Made by a program: the position numbers and the translations under genes. A stretch of 64,000 nucleotides of DNA from NCBI GenBank assembly GCA_029906195.1, contig JARWSJ010000004.1, positions 186,001 through 250,000 of the forward strand, written 5' to 3'. The stretch comes from Chitinophagaceae bacterium 26-R-25. GTDB taxonomy: Bacteria > Bacteroidota > Bacteroidia > Chitinophagales > Chitinophagaceae. Below are positions 16,458-26,321 of the stretch, one piece after another (position 1 is the stretch's first letter; each line of letters begins with the position of its first letter). The notes under the pieces are model-generated. The model had not been told where the DNA came from. It saw only the letters and a list, made by a program, of their open reading frames with translations, and made no database searches.

Positions 16458-18431
16458 ATGTTTTCAAAATTTACACATACAATACTAACTGCTTGCTTAT
16501 TGCTGGTTGGCTGTAATCTTTTTGCCCAGAAAGATTCGGTTATTAAAGTAACGGCCACCCAGGAAAGGTTGAATGACAAGGAAAGTGTTATTCGACTGAA
16601 AGTAACGACTGCCCCGGGAAATAAAATTTATTCGATCGACAAAAAAACTGAAGAGTCAGTAAGTTCTTCAGTTACATTCGATTCATCTGTTCAAAAAGAA
16701 TTGAAAGGACCGATACAGGAATCCGGCAAAGCCATCACAGAAAAGGATTCTATTCTTCTTGCCGATGTAAAATATTACAAGGATTCCGTGATTTGGTCAC
16801 AAACCGTACAAACTCCAACCGACAAGAAAGAATTTGAGGGAAAGATCAGCTACATGGTTAAGGTGGGAGATGATTATAAAAATGGCGATGAAAGCTTTGA
16901 TGTGACTGTTAAACAAACAGACGCGGCAAGCGGAAAAGCTGGGGCGACAAGTGCTGACCCTACGGAAACCAAGAGGTCATTACCGAGAACATTTTGGATA
17001 TGTTTGTTAGCCGGACTTGTTGCGGTAATAACTCCATGCGTTTTCCCTTTAATGCCAGTTACTGTAAGCTTTTTCCTGAAGCGCAGTAAAACCAGAAGCG
17101 AAGGTGTTCGTAATGCGTTGTGGTATTCATTATCAATCATACTTATCTACACTATTCCTACGTTGCTGTTAACTATCATTTTTGGTAACAAAGTACTTTA
17201 TACAATCTCAACAAGTGCTATTTCCAATTTAGTTTTCTTCGCAATATTCATGGTATTTGCTATTTCATTTTTAGGGGCTTTTGAGCTGACTCTACCAAGC
17301 AGTTGGGCGACCAAAGCTGATGAAAAAGCTGGAAAAGGTGGTGCGTTTGGAATATTCTTCATGGCCTTAACACTCGTAATTGTATCTTTTTCTTGTACCG
17401 GTCCGATTGTGGGTTCATTGTTAGGACAAACCAGCAGCCAAGGCATCAGCGCCGCTCCAATTATTGGTATGTTAGGGTTTAGCATCGGCCTTGCTCTGCC
17501 ATTCTCAATATTTGCGCTTTTCCCGTCAATGCTAAAGTCGCTTCCAAAAAGTGGTGGATGGTTGAACAGTGTGAAAGTCGTTTTTGGTTTTGTAGAGTTG
17601 GCTTTAGGTATGAAATTCCTGTCCAATGTGGATTTGATCTATGGCTGGCATCTGCTCGACAGGGAGATTTTCCTTGTAATCTGGATTGTTATTGCAATAA
17701 TGTTGGGCTTGTATTTATTGGGAAAACTAAAGTTTTCTCACGACAGCGATATGCCTTATATCAGTATTCCAAGGCTGTTCCTTGCTATCGCAAGCTTCTG
17801 TTTTGCATTATATCTAACTCCGGGTCTATGGGGTGCTCCGTTAAAGGCTCTTGGCGGTTTATTGCCTCCTACAACAACTCAGGACTTCAACCTTGATGAA
17901 TTGCAATATAAAATAGGTTCGGCTCCGGCAACTTCGACGAGTGCAAATGCCAGTGCTGTGAAACCCCCTGTAAAATATATTGACAAATTACACGTGCCAT
18001 TTGGTCTTACCGCATATTACGACCTGGAGGAAGGAATAGCGGCTGCAAAGGCCTCAAATAAGCCAATAATGCTGGATTTCACCGGTCACTCATGTGCGAA
18101 CTGTCGCAAAATGGAAAATGCCGTTTGGAAAGATCCTGATGTATTGAAAAGAATGAAAGAAGATTTTGTATTGGTAAGTCTTTACGTAGATGAGAACAGC
18201 AAACTTCCTGAAGAAGAACGCTATACCAATGCCAATGGCGAAAAAATCGTTACAGTGGGAGAAAAGAACCTTGATTACGAAATAAAACTGACTAATAATC
18301 CCTCTCAGCCGCAATACGTTTTCATCGATCACGAAGGGAAAATAATTAAAAATGCGGGCGGTTACGATCCTGACATTCCAAGATTTATAAAAATCCTCGA
18401 CGAAGTAAAAGAGGGTTTTAAAAAGAAATAA
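16458..18431 (+). CDS. dsbD: Thiol:disulfide interchange protein DsbD
   Basis: I start at ATG 16458, giving a signal peptide. Domains of the 657-residue protein: an N-terminal alpha-like domain (about 25-150), an eight-helix transmembrane part (about 175-465) with the redox cysteines Cys194 (ITPCVFPLMP) and Cys313 (FSCTGPIVG), and a C-terminal thioredoxin domain with Cys546-Ala-Asn-Cys549. It carries electrons from cytosolic thioredoxin to periplasmic disulfides. The alpha domain lacks both cysteines: the region aligned with CNDKEC of the preceding protein reads KVGDDY. The protein is otherwise normal in length. Confidence 0.92.
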   Translation: MFSKFTHTILTACLLLVGCNLFAQKDSVIKVTATQERLNDKESVIRLKVTTAPGNKIYSIDKKTEESVSSSVTFDSSVQKELKGPIQESGKAITEKDSILLADVKYYKDSVIWSQTVQTPTDKKEFEGKISYMVKVGDDYKNGDESFDVTVKQTDAASGKAGATSADPTETKRSLPRTFWICLLAGLVAVITPCVFPLMPVTVSFFLKRSKTRSEGVRNALWYSLSIILIYTIPTLLLTIIFGNKVLYTISTSAISNLVFFAIFMVFAISFLGAFELTLPSSWATKADEKAGKGGAFGIFFMALTLVIVSFSCTGPIVGSLLGQTSSQGISAAPIIGMLGFSIGLALPFSIFALFPSMLKSLPKSGGWLNSVKVVFGFVELALGMKFLSNVDLIYGWHLLDREIFLVIWIVIAIMLGLYLLGKLKFSHDSDMPYISIPRLFLAIASFCFALYLTPGLWGAPLKALGGLLPPTTTQDFNLDELQYKIGSAPATSTSANASAVKPPVKYIDKLHVPFGLTAYYDLEEGIAAAKASNKPIMLDFTGHSCANCRKMENAVWKDPDVLKRMKEDFVLVSLYVDENSKLPEEERYTNANGEKIVTVGEKNLDYEIKLTNNPSQPQYVFIDHEGKIIKNAGGYDPDIPRFIKILDEVKEGFKKK

Positions 18432-18453
18432 GAGTTAAACTGAGATAAAGCAG

Positions 18454-18491
18454 AAAAAGGTTTGGGTGCATAGCCCAAGCCTTTTTCATTT
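18454..18491 (+). terminator. Terminator of dsbD
   Basis: A 13-pair stem (AAAAAGGTTTGGG with CCCAAGCCTTTTT, one G-U) around a 7-base loop, ending in T residues, 22 bases after the dsbD stop. Confidence 0.9.
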
Positions 18492-18503
18492 AAAGACGCT
18501 GCT

Positions 18504-18590
18504 ATTAGTTGTTAGTTGATAGTTGTTGGTTGTTAGGCATCAATGACGACTATTCGAAAATAAGGCCTAACAACCAGCAACTATCAACTT
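18504..18590. repeat. Inverted word-repeat element (GTTGTTAGTTGATAG words)
   Basis: Left arm 18504-18538, right arm 18565-18590 (GCCTAACAACCAGCAACTATC). The arms pair over about 25 bases with a 26-base loop. It lies in the 367-base spacer between convergent dsbD and the ECF sigma gene. Confidence 0.8.
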
Positions 18591-18604
18591 CCCTTAAATG
18601 CAAA

Positions 18605-18630
18605 ATCCCGCATTACTGCGGGATTTCAAT
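18605..18630 (-). terminator. Hairpin near the 3' end of the ECF sigma gene transcript
   Basis: AAATCCCGC pairs perfectly with GCGGGATTT over a 6-base loop. The palindrome can act on either strand but T-runs are weak. A second inverted pair, GTCATTCCG (18636-18644) and CGGAATGAC (18695-18703), follows in the same spacer. Confidence 0.5.
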
Positions 18631-18798
18631 TAGGCGTCATTCCGGGTCAGCCTTCTAAACGGCGAAGCATTCGATGTTTTATTAGATGGAGAAACGGAAT
18701 GACAATATGTTTGGTTGTTTCTCTAAAAAGATTAATGCGGGTGCAAAATAAGGTATTTCTTAATTGCCCCGCATTTAATATGTTAATAAAGTTTCAAA

Positions 18799-19383
18799 TT
18801 ATAAAGCAATGCTTTTTTCGATCATCATTTTTCTAAGATTGATCAAGCCATAACGCATTCTACCCAGCGCAGTGTTGATGCTGCAATTGGTTAAAGATGC
18901 GATTTCTTTAAAGCTTAATTCTGCATAATGACGAAGGATGATTACTTCTTTTTGATCTTCTGGAAGGAGGTCCAGTAATCTGCGAACGCGATCGTGGCTT
19001 TGACGCTTCATAATTTTAACGTCTGCGCTTTCTTCTGTGAAATTGAGAACGTCAAAAATGTCTTGTTGGTCAGTACCAGTTTTGATAGAAGGAGTGCGTT
19101 TAACCTTTCGGAAGTGGTCCACGCAAAGGTTGTGAGCGATGCGCATAGCCCATGGAAGGAATTTACCTTCTTCTGTGTAGCGGCCGCTGCGAATAGTGTC
19201 GATAATTTTTATGAGAACATCCTGGAAAATATCTTCTGCGAGATATTTATCCTTTACAAGAAAGAGTATGGATGTGTACAGTTTATCCTTGTGTCTTATT
19301 ACAAGGGATTCAAGGGCATCCATTTCGCCGTCCATAAACAGATGGATCAGCTCATGATCAGTTTTTTGCAAATGTGATTTCAT
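18799..19383 (-). CDS. ECF-type RNA polymerase sigma factor
   Basis: The 194-residue protein has region 2 (YLAEDIFQDVLIKIIDTIRSG...FLPWAMRIAHNLCVDHFRK) and region 4 (LLPEDQKEVIILRHYAELSFKEIASLTNCSINTALGRM, a helix-turn-helix), with no region 1 or 3. This is the extracytoplasmic-function type. No anti-sigma gene is adjacent, so its signal cannot be inferred from context. It is divergent from uvrA across a 300-base spacer. Confidence 0.92.
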   Translation of the reverse strand: MKSHLQKTDHELIHLFMDGEMDALESLVIRHKDKLYTSILFLVKDKYLAEDIFQDVLIKIIDTIRSGRYTEEGKFLPWAMRIAHNLCVDHFRKVKRTPSIKTGTDQQDIFDVLNFTEESADVKIMKRQSHDRVRRLLDLLPEDQKEVIILRHYAELSFKEIASLTNCSINTALGRMRYGLINLRKMMIEKSIAL

Positions 19384-19683
19384 AAACTTAACTACTGGAG
19401 TTTTGTTATTATTGGATATTGGTTACAGTCTTCAATGTCTAGGGTGATTTAGACGAAATTTAGTAGTATTTTAAGCGATAGGCGCAAGTTTTAGGTTTTT
19501 CATGTCAATAACAAATGATAATTAAAAATACTGTTATTTTTTTAAGAAGCAAATTTTTGCGAAATTTTTATTTGAGCTGCACAATAAAATTACAATCTCA
19601 TAACCCAACGTTCATTTTGCGGCATGTTATTGGTCATATTTGCAATAAATTTGTCTATAGCTTCTTTATAGCTACACATATAA
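19384..19683. other. Divergent spacer between the ECF sigma gene and uvrA
   Basis: 300 bases, AT-rich. A perfect TAnnTTTG match (TAAATTTG, 19646-19653) lies 30 bases before the uvrA start and may be its -7 element, although no -33 element lies at good spacing. No word-repeat element is present here. Confidence 0.45.
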
Positions 19684-22500
19684 ATGAACACGAGTACAAA
19701 GAAAAAGAAAACAGCAGAGGCAGGTGTTACCAATTCGGACAATTCAATTTTGATAAAAGGCGCGAGAGTCCACAATCTTAAAAATGTAGATGTTGAAATA
19801 CCTCGTAGCAAGCTGGTGGTGGTAACCGGCGTTTCCGGGTCAGGAAAATCATCTCTTACAATAGATACTTTATATGCCGAAGGGCAGCGACGCTACGCGG
19901 AAAGTCTTAGCGCTTATGCGAGACAGTTCCTCATGCGTATGGACAAGCCAGACGTTGATTATATAAAAGGCTTGTGCCCGGCCATCGCCATAGAGCAAAA
20001 GGTGATTTCCCGCACGCCAAGGTCAACTGTGGGTACAATGACGGAGATTTACGATTATTTGAGACTTTTATTTGCCCGTGCCGGCAAAACGATTTCTCCC
20101 ATCAGCGGAAATGAGGTAAAAAAGGACGACGTTACAGATGTGGTGAATGCCATCAAATCGCTTCCCCATGGAGATAAAGTGCTGATCATGGTGGAGTTTC
20201 GCCAGCATAAGAACAGGGATGTTAAAGAAGAACTAAATATTTTAATACAAAAAGGCTTTTCGAGGCTATATGCCAGCGGCGAAACCCTGCATATAGAAGA
20301 CACTTTGGAAGATGTGGGGGTGTTGACGCCGAAATCTAAAAAGGCGGCTCCGGTATATGTGCTGGTTGATCGTTTGGTGGCGAAAGACTTTGAGGAAGAT
20401 GATCTTCACCGCATGGCCGATTCTGTGAACACCGCGTTTTTCGAGGGAGAAGGAGAGATGTACATCCAGGTGAATAATGACAAACCTCGTCATTTTTCAA
20501 ATAAGTTTGAACTTGACGGTTTGACCTTCGAGGAACCGGTTCCCAATCTGTTTTCATTCAATAATCCGTTTGGCGCATGTCCTACCTGCGAGGGATTTTC
20601 ACAGGTTTTGGGGATAGACGCGGATCTGGTAATTCCCGATAAACGCTTAAGTATATACGAAGGCGGCGTAGCCCCCTGGAAAGGGGAAAAATTGGGATGG
20701 TGGAAAGAACAGTTTATTAAGGGGGCAAAACGCTTTGATTTCCCCATACACAAACCAATAATTGATCTTACAAAAGAAGAGTACAATACGCTGTGGAAAG
20801 GAAATGCACATGCACAGGGAATTGATGACTTTTTTAAAGAAGTAGAACAGAACCTGTATAAAGTGCAATATCGTGTACTGTTGAGCCGTTACCGCGGCCG
20901 CACGCAATGTCCGGATTGTAACGGGTATCGCCTGCGCAAAGAAGCGCTGTACGTAAAAGTAGGAGGACAAAATATTGGGGAATTGTGTGACATGCCGGTA
21001 AAGGACCTCAACCAATGGTTTGCCGATCTGAAGTTAAGCGAGCATGACAAGCAGCTGGCGAAAAGAATTTTGATCGAAATCAATACGAGATTAAAAACAT
21101 TGCTTGATGTGGGACTCGGTTATCTGACATTAAGCCGTCTCGCCAATTCACTGAGCGGTGGTGAAAGCCAGCGTATTCAACTAACGAGAAGTTTGGGAAG
21201 TAATCTTACAAACTCATTATACATCCTTGACGAGCCTTCTATCGGCCTGCATTCAAGAGATACTGCAAGACTTATCCAGGTTTTGAAAGAATTGCGTGAT
21301 CTTGGCAATACGGTCGTTGTTGTTGAACACGATGAAATGATGATGCGTGAAGCGGATTACATTATTGACATGGGGCCACTGGCTTCGCACTTAGGCGGAG
21401 AGGTGATTGCAACGGGTAATTACGATCAGATCGTAGCCAATAAGAAAAGCCTCACCGGTAAATACCTTAGCGGTGAACTGAGTATTGATGCACCGAAAAA
21501 TGTACGCAAATGGACAAGGTCTGTAACCGTACAAGGTGCAAGGCAAAACAACTTGCAGAATATTGATGTGACCTTCCCATTGAATGTAATGTGCGTGGTG
21601 AGTGGTGTAAGCGGTAGCGGAAAGACGACGCTGGTAAAACAAATTTTATATCCTGCATTGCAGAAAATAAAAGGGGAGTTTGCAGATAAAGTTGGTTTGC
21701 ACAAAGGCATCACCGGGGACATCGATTACATCTCACAAATTGAAATGGTCGATCAGAATCCGATCGGTAAATCTTCACGAAGCAATCCCGTTACTTACAT
21801 TAAAGCATATGATGAAATAAGGGACCTGTTTGCCAAACAGCCCTTGAGCAAGATAAGAGGCTTTCTGCCAAAGCATTTTTCTTTCAACGTAGATGGAGGA
21901 AGATGTGATGCTTGTAAAGGAGAGGGCGAACAAATTGTGGAAATGCAATTCCTTGCAGATGTGCATTTGACCTGCGAAGTATGTCACGGTAAAAGATTCA
22001 AAGAGGAAGTGCTTGAAGTTACTTACAAGGGCAAGAGTGTGTATGATGTTTTGGAAATGAGTGTTGACGAAGCAATCGAGTTTTTTGCTGATGTGAAAGA
22101 TGTTTCCAAAAAAATAAAACCGCTGAGCGATGTTGGCCTTGGCTATGTAAAGCTCGGTCAATCTTCTGATACGCTGTCAGGCGGTGAGGCACAGCGTGTA
22201 AAGCTGGCTTCGTTCTTAGGAAAAGAAAAGGCACAGGGGCATATACTTTTCATTTTCGATGAACCGACGACCGGCTTGCATTTTCACGATATTAAAAAGC
22301 TGTTGGCATCATTCAACGCGTTGATAGAACAAGGACATTCCATTCTTGTAATTGAGCACAATACCGACGTTATCAAAAGCGCCGATTGGGTGCTCGACAT
22401 GGGCCCTGAAGCCGGCGACGGTGGTGGCACGCTCGTATTTGCAGGAAGACCGGCGGATTTGAAGAAGAGCAAGGAGAGCTATACGGCGAAGTTTCTATAG
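19684..22500 (+). CDS. uvrA: UvrABC excinuclease subunit A
   Basis: The 938-residue protein is a full UvrA, the damage-sensing ATPase of nucleotide excision repair. It has two ABC modules: Walker [10 protein letters not shown] at residues 49-57 with signature SLSGGESQR, and a second Walker [10 protein letters not shown] with signature TLSGGEAQR. The zinc-binding motifs ([23 protein letters not shown] with CEVCHGKR) are all there. The stop TAG is followed directly by a word-repeat arm. A long perfect hairpin lies about 80 bases downstream. Confidence 0.98.
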   Translation: MNTSTKKKKTAEAGVTNSDNSILIKGARVHNLKNVDVEIPRSKLVVVTGVSGSGKSSLTIDTLYAEGQRRYAESLSAYARQFLMRMDKPDVDYIKGLCPAIAIEQKVISRTPRSTVGTMTEIYDYLRLLFARAGKTISPISGNEVKKDDVTDVVNAIKSLPHGDKVLIMVEFRQHKNRDVKEELNILIQKGFSRLYASGETLHIEDTLEDVGVLTPKSKKAAPVYVLVDRLVAKDFEEDDLHRMADSVNTAFFEGEGEMYIQVNNDKPRHFSNKFELDGLTFEEPVPNLFSFNNPFGACPTCEGFSQVLGIDADLVIPDKRLSIYEGGVAPWKGEKLGWWKEQFIKGAKRFDFPIHKPIIDLTKEEYNTLWKGNAHAQGIDDFFKEVEQNLYKVQYRVLLSRYRGRTQCPDCNGYRLRKEALYVKVGGQNIGELCDMPVKDLNQWFADLKLSEHDKQLAKRILIEINTRLKTLLDVGLGYLTLSRLANSLSGGESQRIQLTRSLGSNLTNSLYILDEPSIGLHSRDTARLIQVLKELRDLGNTVVVVEHDEMMMREADYIIDMGPLASHLGGEVIATGNYDQIVANKKSLTGKYLSGELSIDAPKNVRKWTRSVTVQGARQNNLQNIDVTFPLNVMCVVSGVSGSGKTTLVKQILYPALQKIKGEFADKVGLHKGITGDIDYISQIEMVDQNPIGKSSRSNPVTYIKAYDEIRDLFAKQPLSKIRGFLPKHFSFNVDGGRCDACKGEGEQIVEMQFLADVHLTCEVCHGKRFKEEVLEVTYKGKSVYDVLEMSVDEAIEFFADVKDVSKKIKPLSDVGLGYVKLGQSSDTLSGGEAQRVKLASFLGKEKAQGHILFIFDEPTTGLHFHDIKKLLASFNALIEQGHSILVIEHNTDVIKSADWVLDMGPEAGDGGGTLVFAGRPADLKKSKESYTAKFL

Positions 22501-22694
22501 TTGAAAGTTGAAAATTGAAAATTGAAAGTTGAAAATAGGTTTGAGTTATAGCAGGCTGACTCTTTTCAACTTTTCCTAATAGCAGAAGGGCTTCGACAAA
22601 TTGTCGAAGCCCTTCTGCTATTTATTAAGAGTTTCAATCAAAAACGGAGTGACAGCACCCATCATTTTCAATTTTCAACTTTCAATTTTCAATT
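22501..22694. repeat. Inverted word-repeat element flanking a terminator (TTGAAAATTGAAAG words)
   Basis: The left arm (22501-22536) starts at the base after the uvrA stop. The right arm (22663-22694) is an exact 32-base copy of 35666-35697 and ends inside the stop codon of the convergent peroxiredoxin gene. A 22-pair terminator hairpin lies between the arms. Confidence 0.9.
22578..22626. terminator. Bidirectional terminator between uvrA and the peroxiredoxin gene
   Basis: A perfect 22-base inverted repeat (22578-22599 and 22601-22622) with GCAGAAGGGCTTCGACAA in the left arm. TTTATT follows on the plus strand. It serves convergent genes. Confidence 0.92.
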
Positions 22695-23331
22695 AATCCA
22701 GGTTCGGTTGCGGAGTATAACGCAAATATGGTTTTACTACCTCTACGCCTTTAGGGAATTTTTTGATAGCGTCTTCTGTAGAAACTGCCGGTACTACAAT
22801 TACTCTTTCACCGTGTTTCCAATCAGCAGGAGTTGCCACGCTGTGGTTCGCAGTTAATTGGAGAGAATCGATCACACGTAAAACTTCAGTGAAGTTTCTA
22901 CCTGTTGAAGCAGGATAAGTCAACGTTAATTTGACTTTCTTATCTGGTCCGATAACGAACAAAGAACGCACTGTGAAAGTTTCAGAAGCGTTAGGGTGAA
23001 TCATGCCGTAAAGGTTAGCGACAGTTCTGTCTTCATCAGCAATGATTGGAAACTCTACTGAACAATTTTGTGTTTCGTTGATATCTTTTTTCCAGCCGTG
23101 GTGTTTTTCAATTCCGTCAACACTTACAGCAAGAACTTTTACATTTCTTTTTTCAAATTCGTTATTCAGCAAAGCAGTTTTGCCAAGCTCTGTAGTACAA
23201 ACAGGAGTGTAATCTGCAGGGTGAGAGAAAAGTATACCCCAGCTGTTACCAAGATATTCGTAAAAATCTATTTCTCCTTCAGTTGTAACCGCTTTAAAAT
23301 TAGGAGCAGCATCGCCCAAACGTAAGCTCAT
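22693..23331 (-). CDS. 1-Cys peroxiredoxin (Prx6 type)
   Basis: The 212-residue protein has the peroxidatic Cys45 in HPADYTPVCTTELG, the motif of the Prx6 subfamily, and the long C-terminal part with VVVPAVSTEDAIKKFPKGVE and KPYLRYTPQPN. It reduces hydrogen peroxide and organic peroxides in the cytosol. It has the length of the Prx6 group and no resolving Cys in the usual C-terminal place. The stop codon lies on the edge of the repeat arm shared with uvrA. Confidence 0.95.
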   Translation of the reverse strand: MSLRLGDAAPNFKAVTTEGEIDFYEYLGNSWGILFSHPADYTPVCTTELGKTALLNNEFEKRNVKVLAVSVDGIEKHHGWKKDINETQNCSVEFPIIADEDRTVANLYGMIHPNASETFTVRSLFVIGPDKKVKLTLTYPASTGRNFTEVLRVIDSLQLTANHSVATPADWKHGERVIVVPAVSTEDAIKKFPKGVEVVKPYLRYTPQPNLD

Positions 23332-23504
23332 AGTTAGATGATTTATTGATTATTTATTTATAAGTTGTCTACGAAGATATTATTTCTCTACTAAAAAGGT
23401 GGATTAATCAAAGGATTTTTTAAAGAGCGTGAATCTGATTATAAAAAATTGAAAAAATGGCCGTAAATGCGGGAAATTATTCTTTTTCTTCAACGAACAA
23501 GCGT

Positions 23505-24710
23505 TCATTTTTTAAGGTTTTTTCTTCCTGTTCTGTTAAACGCTGCGTGCTCACTTTTAAACTGGTCATTTTGCTTTACCGTGGCCTTTGTCAGCAAATC
23601 AGAGCCGAACTTATTTTTTACGTCGTCAATTGCTTTGTAAAGGCCCGATTTCTTTTGTACATCCATAAAAAGACTGGTTTGCATGGCTTCGTCAGTAAGC
23701 TCACTGAGTCGCACGCCGATCAGCCTTACAGCTTGTCCCTTTCGATACGATTTATGAAATAGTTCTTTGGCTGAGCGAATCAATTCATCGTCATAAAAAG
23801 TACATGGAATCGTTGCCTGCTTAGTCGTTGTTTCAAAATCGGCGTATCTTATTTTCACTGCAATGCATCCCGCTGTTTTGTCATCCTGTCTTAATTCATA
23901 GGCCACCTTTTCGGTCATTCGGACCAGTTCCACCAGCAGGAAATCCACGTCGGTTTTGTTCTCCTCAAATGTATTTTCGGTAGAAATGGATTTCGCTTCA
24001 TGGTAAGGCTGCACAACCCGGGTGTGGATGCCATTTGCCCTTTCCCAAAGATCGCCGCCATACTTCCCGAGGATCATTTCCATTTCTTCTCTTTTACGCA
24101 GGCGGATGTCTTTGATCGTTTCTATGTTGTAGGTAACAAGTTTTTTATAAGTTTCTTCCCCAACTCCAGGAATTTTATTTACGCGTAGTGGATCAAGAAA
24201 TGCAAGCTCTTCGCCGGGCCTTACCCAAATAAAACCATTTGGCTTGGCCACGTCAGTAGCTATTTTAGCAATTAATTTATTGCTTGCCAGTGCAAAAGAG
24301 ATAGGCAACTGTGTTTCAGCAATGATACGCTGCCGAAGCTTTTGCGTCCATTCAAAAGGCACAAAATACTTATCCATTCCAGTTAGATCGAGGTAGAATT
24401 CATCGATGGAAGCTTTCTCAAACACTGGTGCTTCTTCGGCTATAATATTGGTCACCCATCGTGAATAGCGGCTGTATTCTCCGCGGGAACTATTGGTTAC
24501 AATGGCGTGTGGACAAAGCTGCATTGCCTTTTTCATCGGCATGGCACTGTGGATGCCAAATTTCCGGGCTTCGTAACTGCAAGCTGCTACAACGCCTCGT
24601 TCGCTGTGCCCGCCTACAAGCACAGGTTTCCCCTTAAGCGACGGATTGTTTATAACCTCCACGCTTACGAAAAATGAATCCAGGTCGAAATGTGCGATGT
24701 ACCGCTGCAA
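23505..24710 (-). CDS. dinB: DNA polymerase IV (Y-family)
   Basis: The 401-residue protein shows the Y-family catalytic residues: Asp9 in HFDLDSFFVSVE and Asp103-Glu104 in KASIDEFYLDLTG, the HSAMPMKKAMQLCP finger segment, and the helix-hairpin-helix INKIPGVGEETYKKL. It performs translesion synthesis past damaged bases. I see no clear QLxLF-type clamp-binding motif at the C-terminus (FNRTGRKNLKK), which is worth noting but not decisive. A word-repeat element lies immediately upstream. Confidence 0.95.
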   Translation of the reverse strand: MQRYIAHFDLDSFFVSVEVINNPSLKGKPVLVGGHSERGVVAACSYEARKFGIHSAMPMKKAMQLCPHAIVTNSSRGEYSRYSRWVTNIIAEEAPVFEKASIDEFYLDLTGMDKYFVPFEWTQKLRQRIIAETQLPISFALASNKLIAKIATDVAKPNGFIWVRPGEELAFLDPLRVNKIPGVGEETYKKLVTYNIETIKDIRLRKREEMEMILGKYGGDLWERANGIHTRVVQPYHEAKSISTENTFEENKTDVDFLLVELVRMTEKVAYELRQDDKTAGCIAVKIRYADFETTTKQATIPCTFYDDELIRSAKELFHKSYRKGQAVRLIGVRLSELTDEAMQTSLFMDVQKKSGLYKAIDDVKNKFGSDLLTKATVKQNDQFKSEHAAFNRTGRKNLKK

Positions 24711-24720
24711 GGGAAAATAA

Positions 24721-24820
24721 TTGAATGACTGAATAACTGAATAACTGAGTCGTTGAATTACGTAGAGACTGATTGATCCGGAATCTTCAGTTATTCGGTT
24801 ATTCAGTTACTCAGTTATTT
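24721..24820. repeat. Inverted word-repeat element (ACTGAATAACTGA words)
   Basis: Left arm 24722-24756 (GAATGACTGAATAACTGAATAACTG type), right arm 24786-24819 with the complement words, and a 29-base loop. It fills the upstream region of dinB, starting about 11 bases from its ATG. Confidence 0.8.
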
Positions 24821-24998
24821 GACTTTCGGGTTCTAAGTTACACAATTTCCCGGCTTAGGATTTTTTAGTTTTTTGCTACAAATTTTATCAAAAACTAATA
24901 TATTAGTTTATTTAACTGGTTGTATTTGAATGTGAATGAGGGATAAAATTGTTCTGAAATTGGTCTTTCTCATATGGCTAAAATTCATATTTTTAGAG

Positions 24999-25472
24999 AT
25001 GCAATTAGAATGGTTAAAAGCGGGATTAGGTCCGCTTCAAAGCTTAATAACATTTTTACAGAAAAAATCCGACACAAACGACGTTCACAAAAGGCAGGTG
25101 ATCCGTGAATTGCAGAACAACCTGAACGTTTTTAAAAACGGTTTCAAAAACAATGTAGCATACGATGTTTTGATTGATATGCTGTCTAATGACGCCATTA
25201 AGCAAGCGATTACTGCCAACTTCAATTTCAAGAAATTGCACCAGGGAAAGATTGAAGGGCAGAATGTATATGAAGAAAGAAACAAGCGATATATTGGGTG
25301 GACAGCGGAGAAACTACTGGAGAAAATCGATGAAAAAATAGAAGAGTTGAAGAACCTTAAAAAGATGAACAACAACTCTGTGATGCAGGTGAAAAACAAC
25401 GTTTCCCTGATGGTGAGTAATCTGTATTACCGTATGAAACTACTGGCTGATTTTATTAAAGCAGGTCATTAG
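24999..25472 (+). CDS. Small cytosolic protein of unknown function
   Basis: I start at ATG 24999 (MQLEWLKAGLGPLQSLITFL), because the upstream extension in frame is hydrophobic and lies in the AT-rich promoter region. The 157-residue protein is mostly helical and Lys/Asn-rich, with a predicted coiled coil near the end (KLLEKIDEKIEELKNLKKM). I do not recognise a family. It is followed, 93 bases later, by a Crp-like regulator on the same strand, with a short word-repeat in between (25473-25506). Confidence 0.6.
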   Translation: MQLEWLKAGLGPLQSLITFLQKKSDTNDVHKRQVIRELQNNLNVFKNGFKNNVAYDVLIDMLSNDAIKQAITANFNFKKLHQGKIEGQNVYEERNKRYIGWTAEKLLEKIDEKIEELKNLKKMNNNSVMQVKNNVSLMVSNLYYRMKLLADFIKAGH

Positions 25473-25565
25473 GTTCAAGTAAAAATTTAAAAGTCAAAAG
25501 TAAAAACGCTGTAGTGCGATATTGAAGCGAGTTTTGCAAGACACTAAACCAAACCCTCGTAGTTT

Positions 25566-26150
25566 ATGGAAGAAGCACATGCGCTGGCTTTGAAAAAAAC
25601 AATTTTCGCATTGCAACCCCTTACAGAAAATGAATGGGAAGGCTTTCTGGAGGGATGGCAAACGGTTTCGTACAAACGAAAAACTATTTTGACCGCAACC
25701 GGTGAAACGGAGAAGTATTTGTATTTCGTTGTAGATGGTGTGCAGCGCGGCTTTTACGCGAATGGCGAGAAAGAAGTAACCATTGTTTTTTCTTATCCCT
25801 ATTCATTTTCTGGTATCATCGATTCTTTTCTTTTACAACAGCCTTCGAAATATTTTTTAGAAACACTGACTGCCAGCACCTTGTTGCGGGCGCCTTACAG
25901 GCATATCGAAAAACAAATGGAAACTTGTTTGGGCATTGAACGCTATGTAAGAAAATCATTGTCGTTCATTGTGTCTGGCATACTGGAAAGACAAATTGAA
26001 TTGAGTTGTTTTTCTGCCGAAGAGAAATTTCGAACTTTACTAAAACGCAGCCCACACATTTTACAAATCGTTCCGCACAAATATCTTGCTTCTTATCTCG
26101 GTCTTGACCCTACAACCTTTAGTAAGCTTATGGCAAGCGTCAGGATTTAA
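25566..26150 (+). CDS. Crp/Fnr-family transcriptional regulator
   Basis: The 194-residue protein has the cyclic-nucleotide-binding jelly-roll (YKRKTILTATGETEKYLYFVVDGVQRGFY...ITIVFSYPYSFSG-like segment) and a short C-terminal helix-turn-helix-like region (VPHKYLASYLGLDPTTFSKL). It resembles the many Crp-like regulators of Bacteroidota that control stress or efflux genes. The effector cannot be predicted, and residues that bind cAMP in Crp are not evident. Confidence 0.85.
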   Translation: MEEAHALALKKTIFALQPLTENEWEGFLEGWQTVSYKRKTILTATGETEKYLYFVVDGVQRGFYANGEKEVTIVFSYPYSFSGIIDSFLLQQPSKYFLETLTASTLLRAPYRHIEKQMETCLGIERYVRKSLSFIVSGILERQIELSCFSAEEKFRTLLKRSPHILQIVPHKYLASYLGLDPTTFSKLMASVRI

Positions 26151-26163
26151 ACTTTTGAAAAGA

Positions 26164-26231
26164 TCCCTGCCCGACTGCAGTCTGCAGGCGGGCGTGTAAA
26201 TCCGTCCAATCCGTGTCATCTGTGTGCTAAT
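26164..26231. repeat. GC-rich palindrome plus ATCCGTGTCAT words
   Basis: 26167-26192 is a palindromic segment (GCCCGACTGCAG...CTGCAGGCGGGC). It is followed by AATCCGTCCAATCCGTGTCATCTGTG words, which recur at 37779-37820. No inverted partner is present here, so this is a half-element. Confidence 0.55.
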
Positions 26232-26297
26232 TGCCTCTTTCCGTCGTTGATATCAATAATCTTGGCGCAGACCAAGATTTTATAAAAACCGGCTTTA

Positions 26298-26305
26298 TAG
26301 CTTTG
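26298..26305 (+). promoter_or_regulatory. -7 element of the DinB-fold protein gene
   Basis: TAGCTTTG matches TAnnTTTG perfectly, 16 bases before the ATG at 26322. The leader would be only about 10 bases. Confidence 0.4.
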
Positions 26306-26321
26306 TTTAAAATTTACAACA

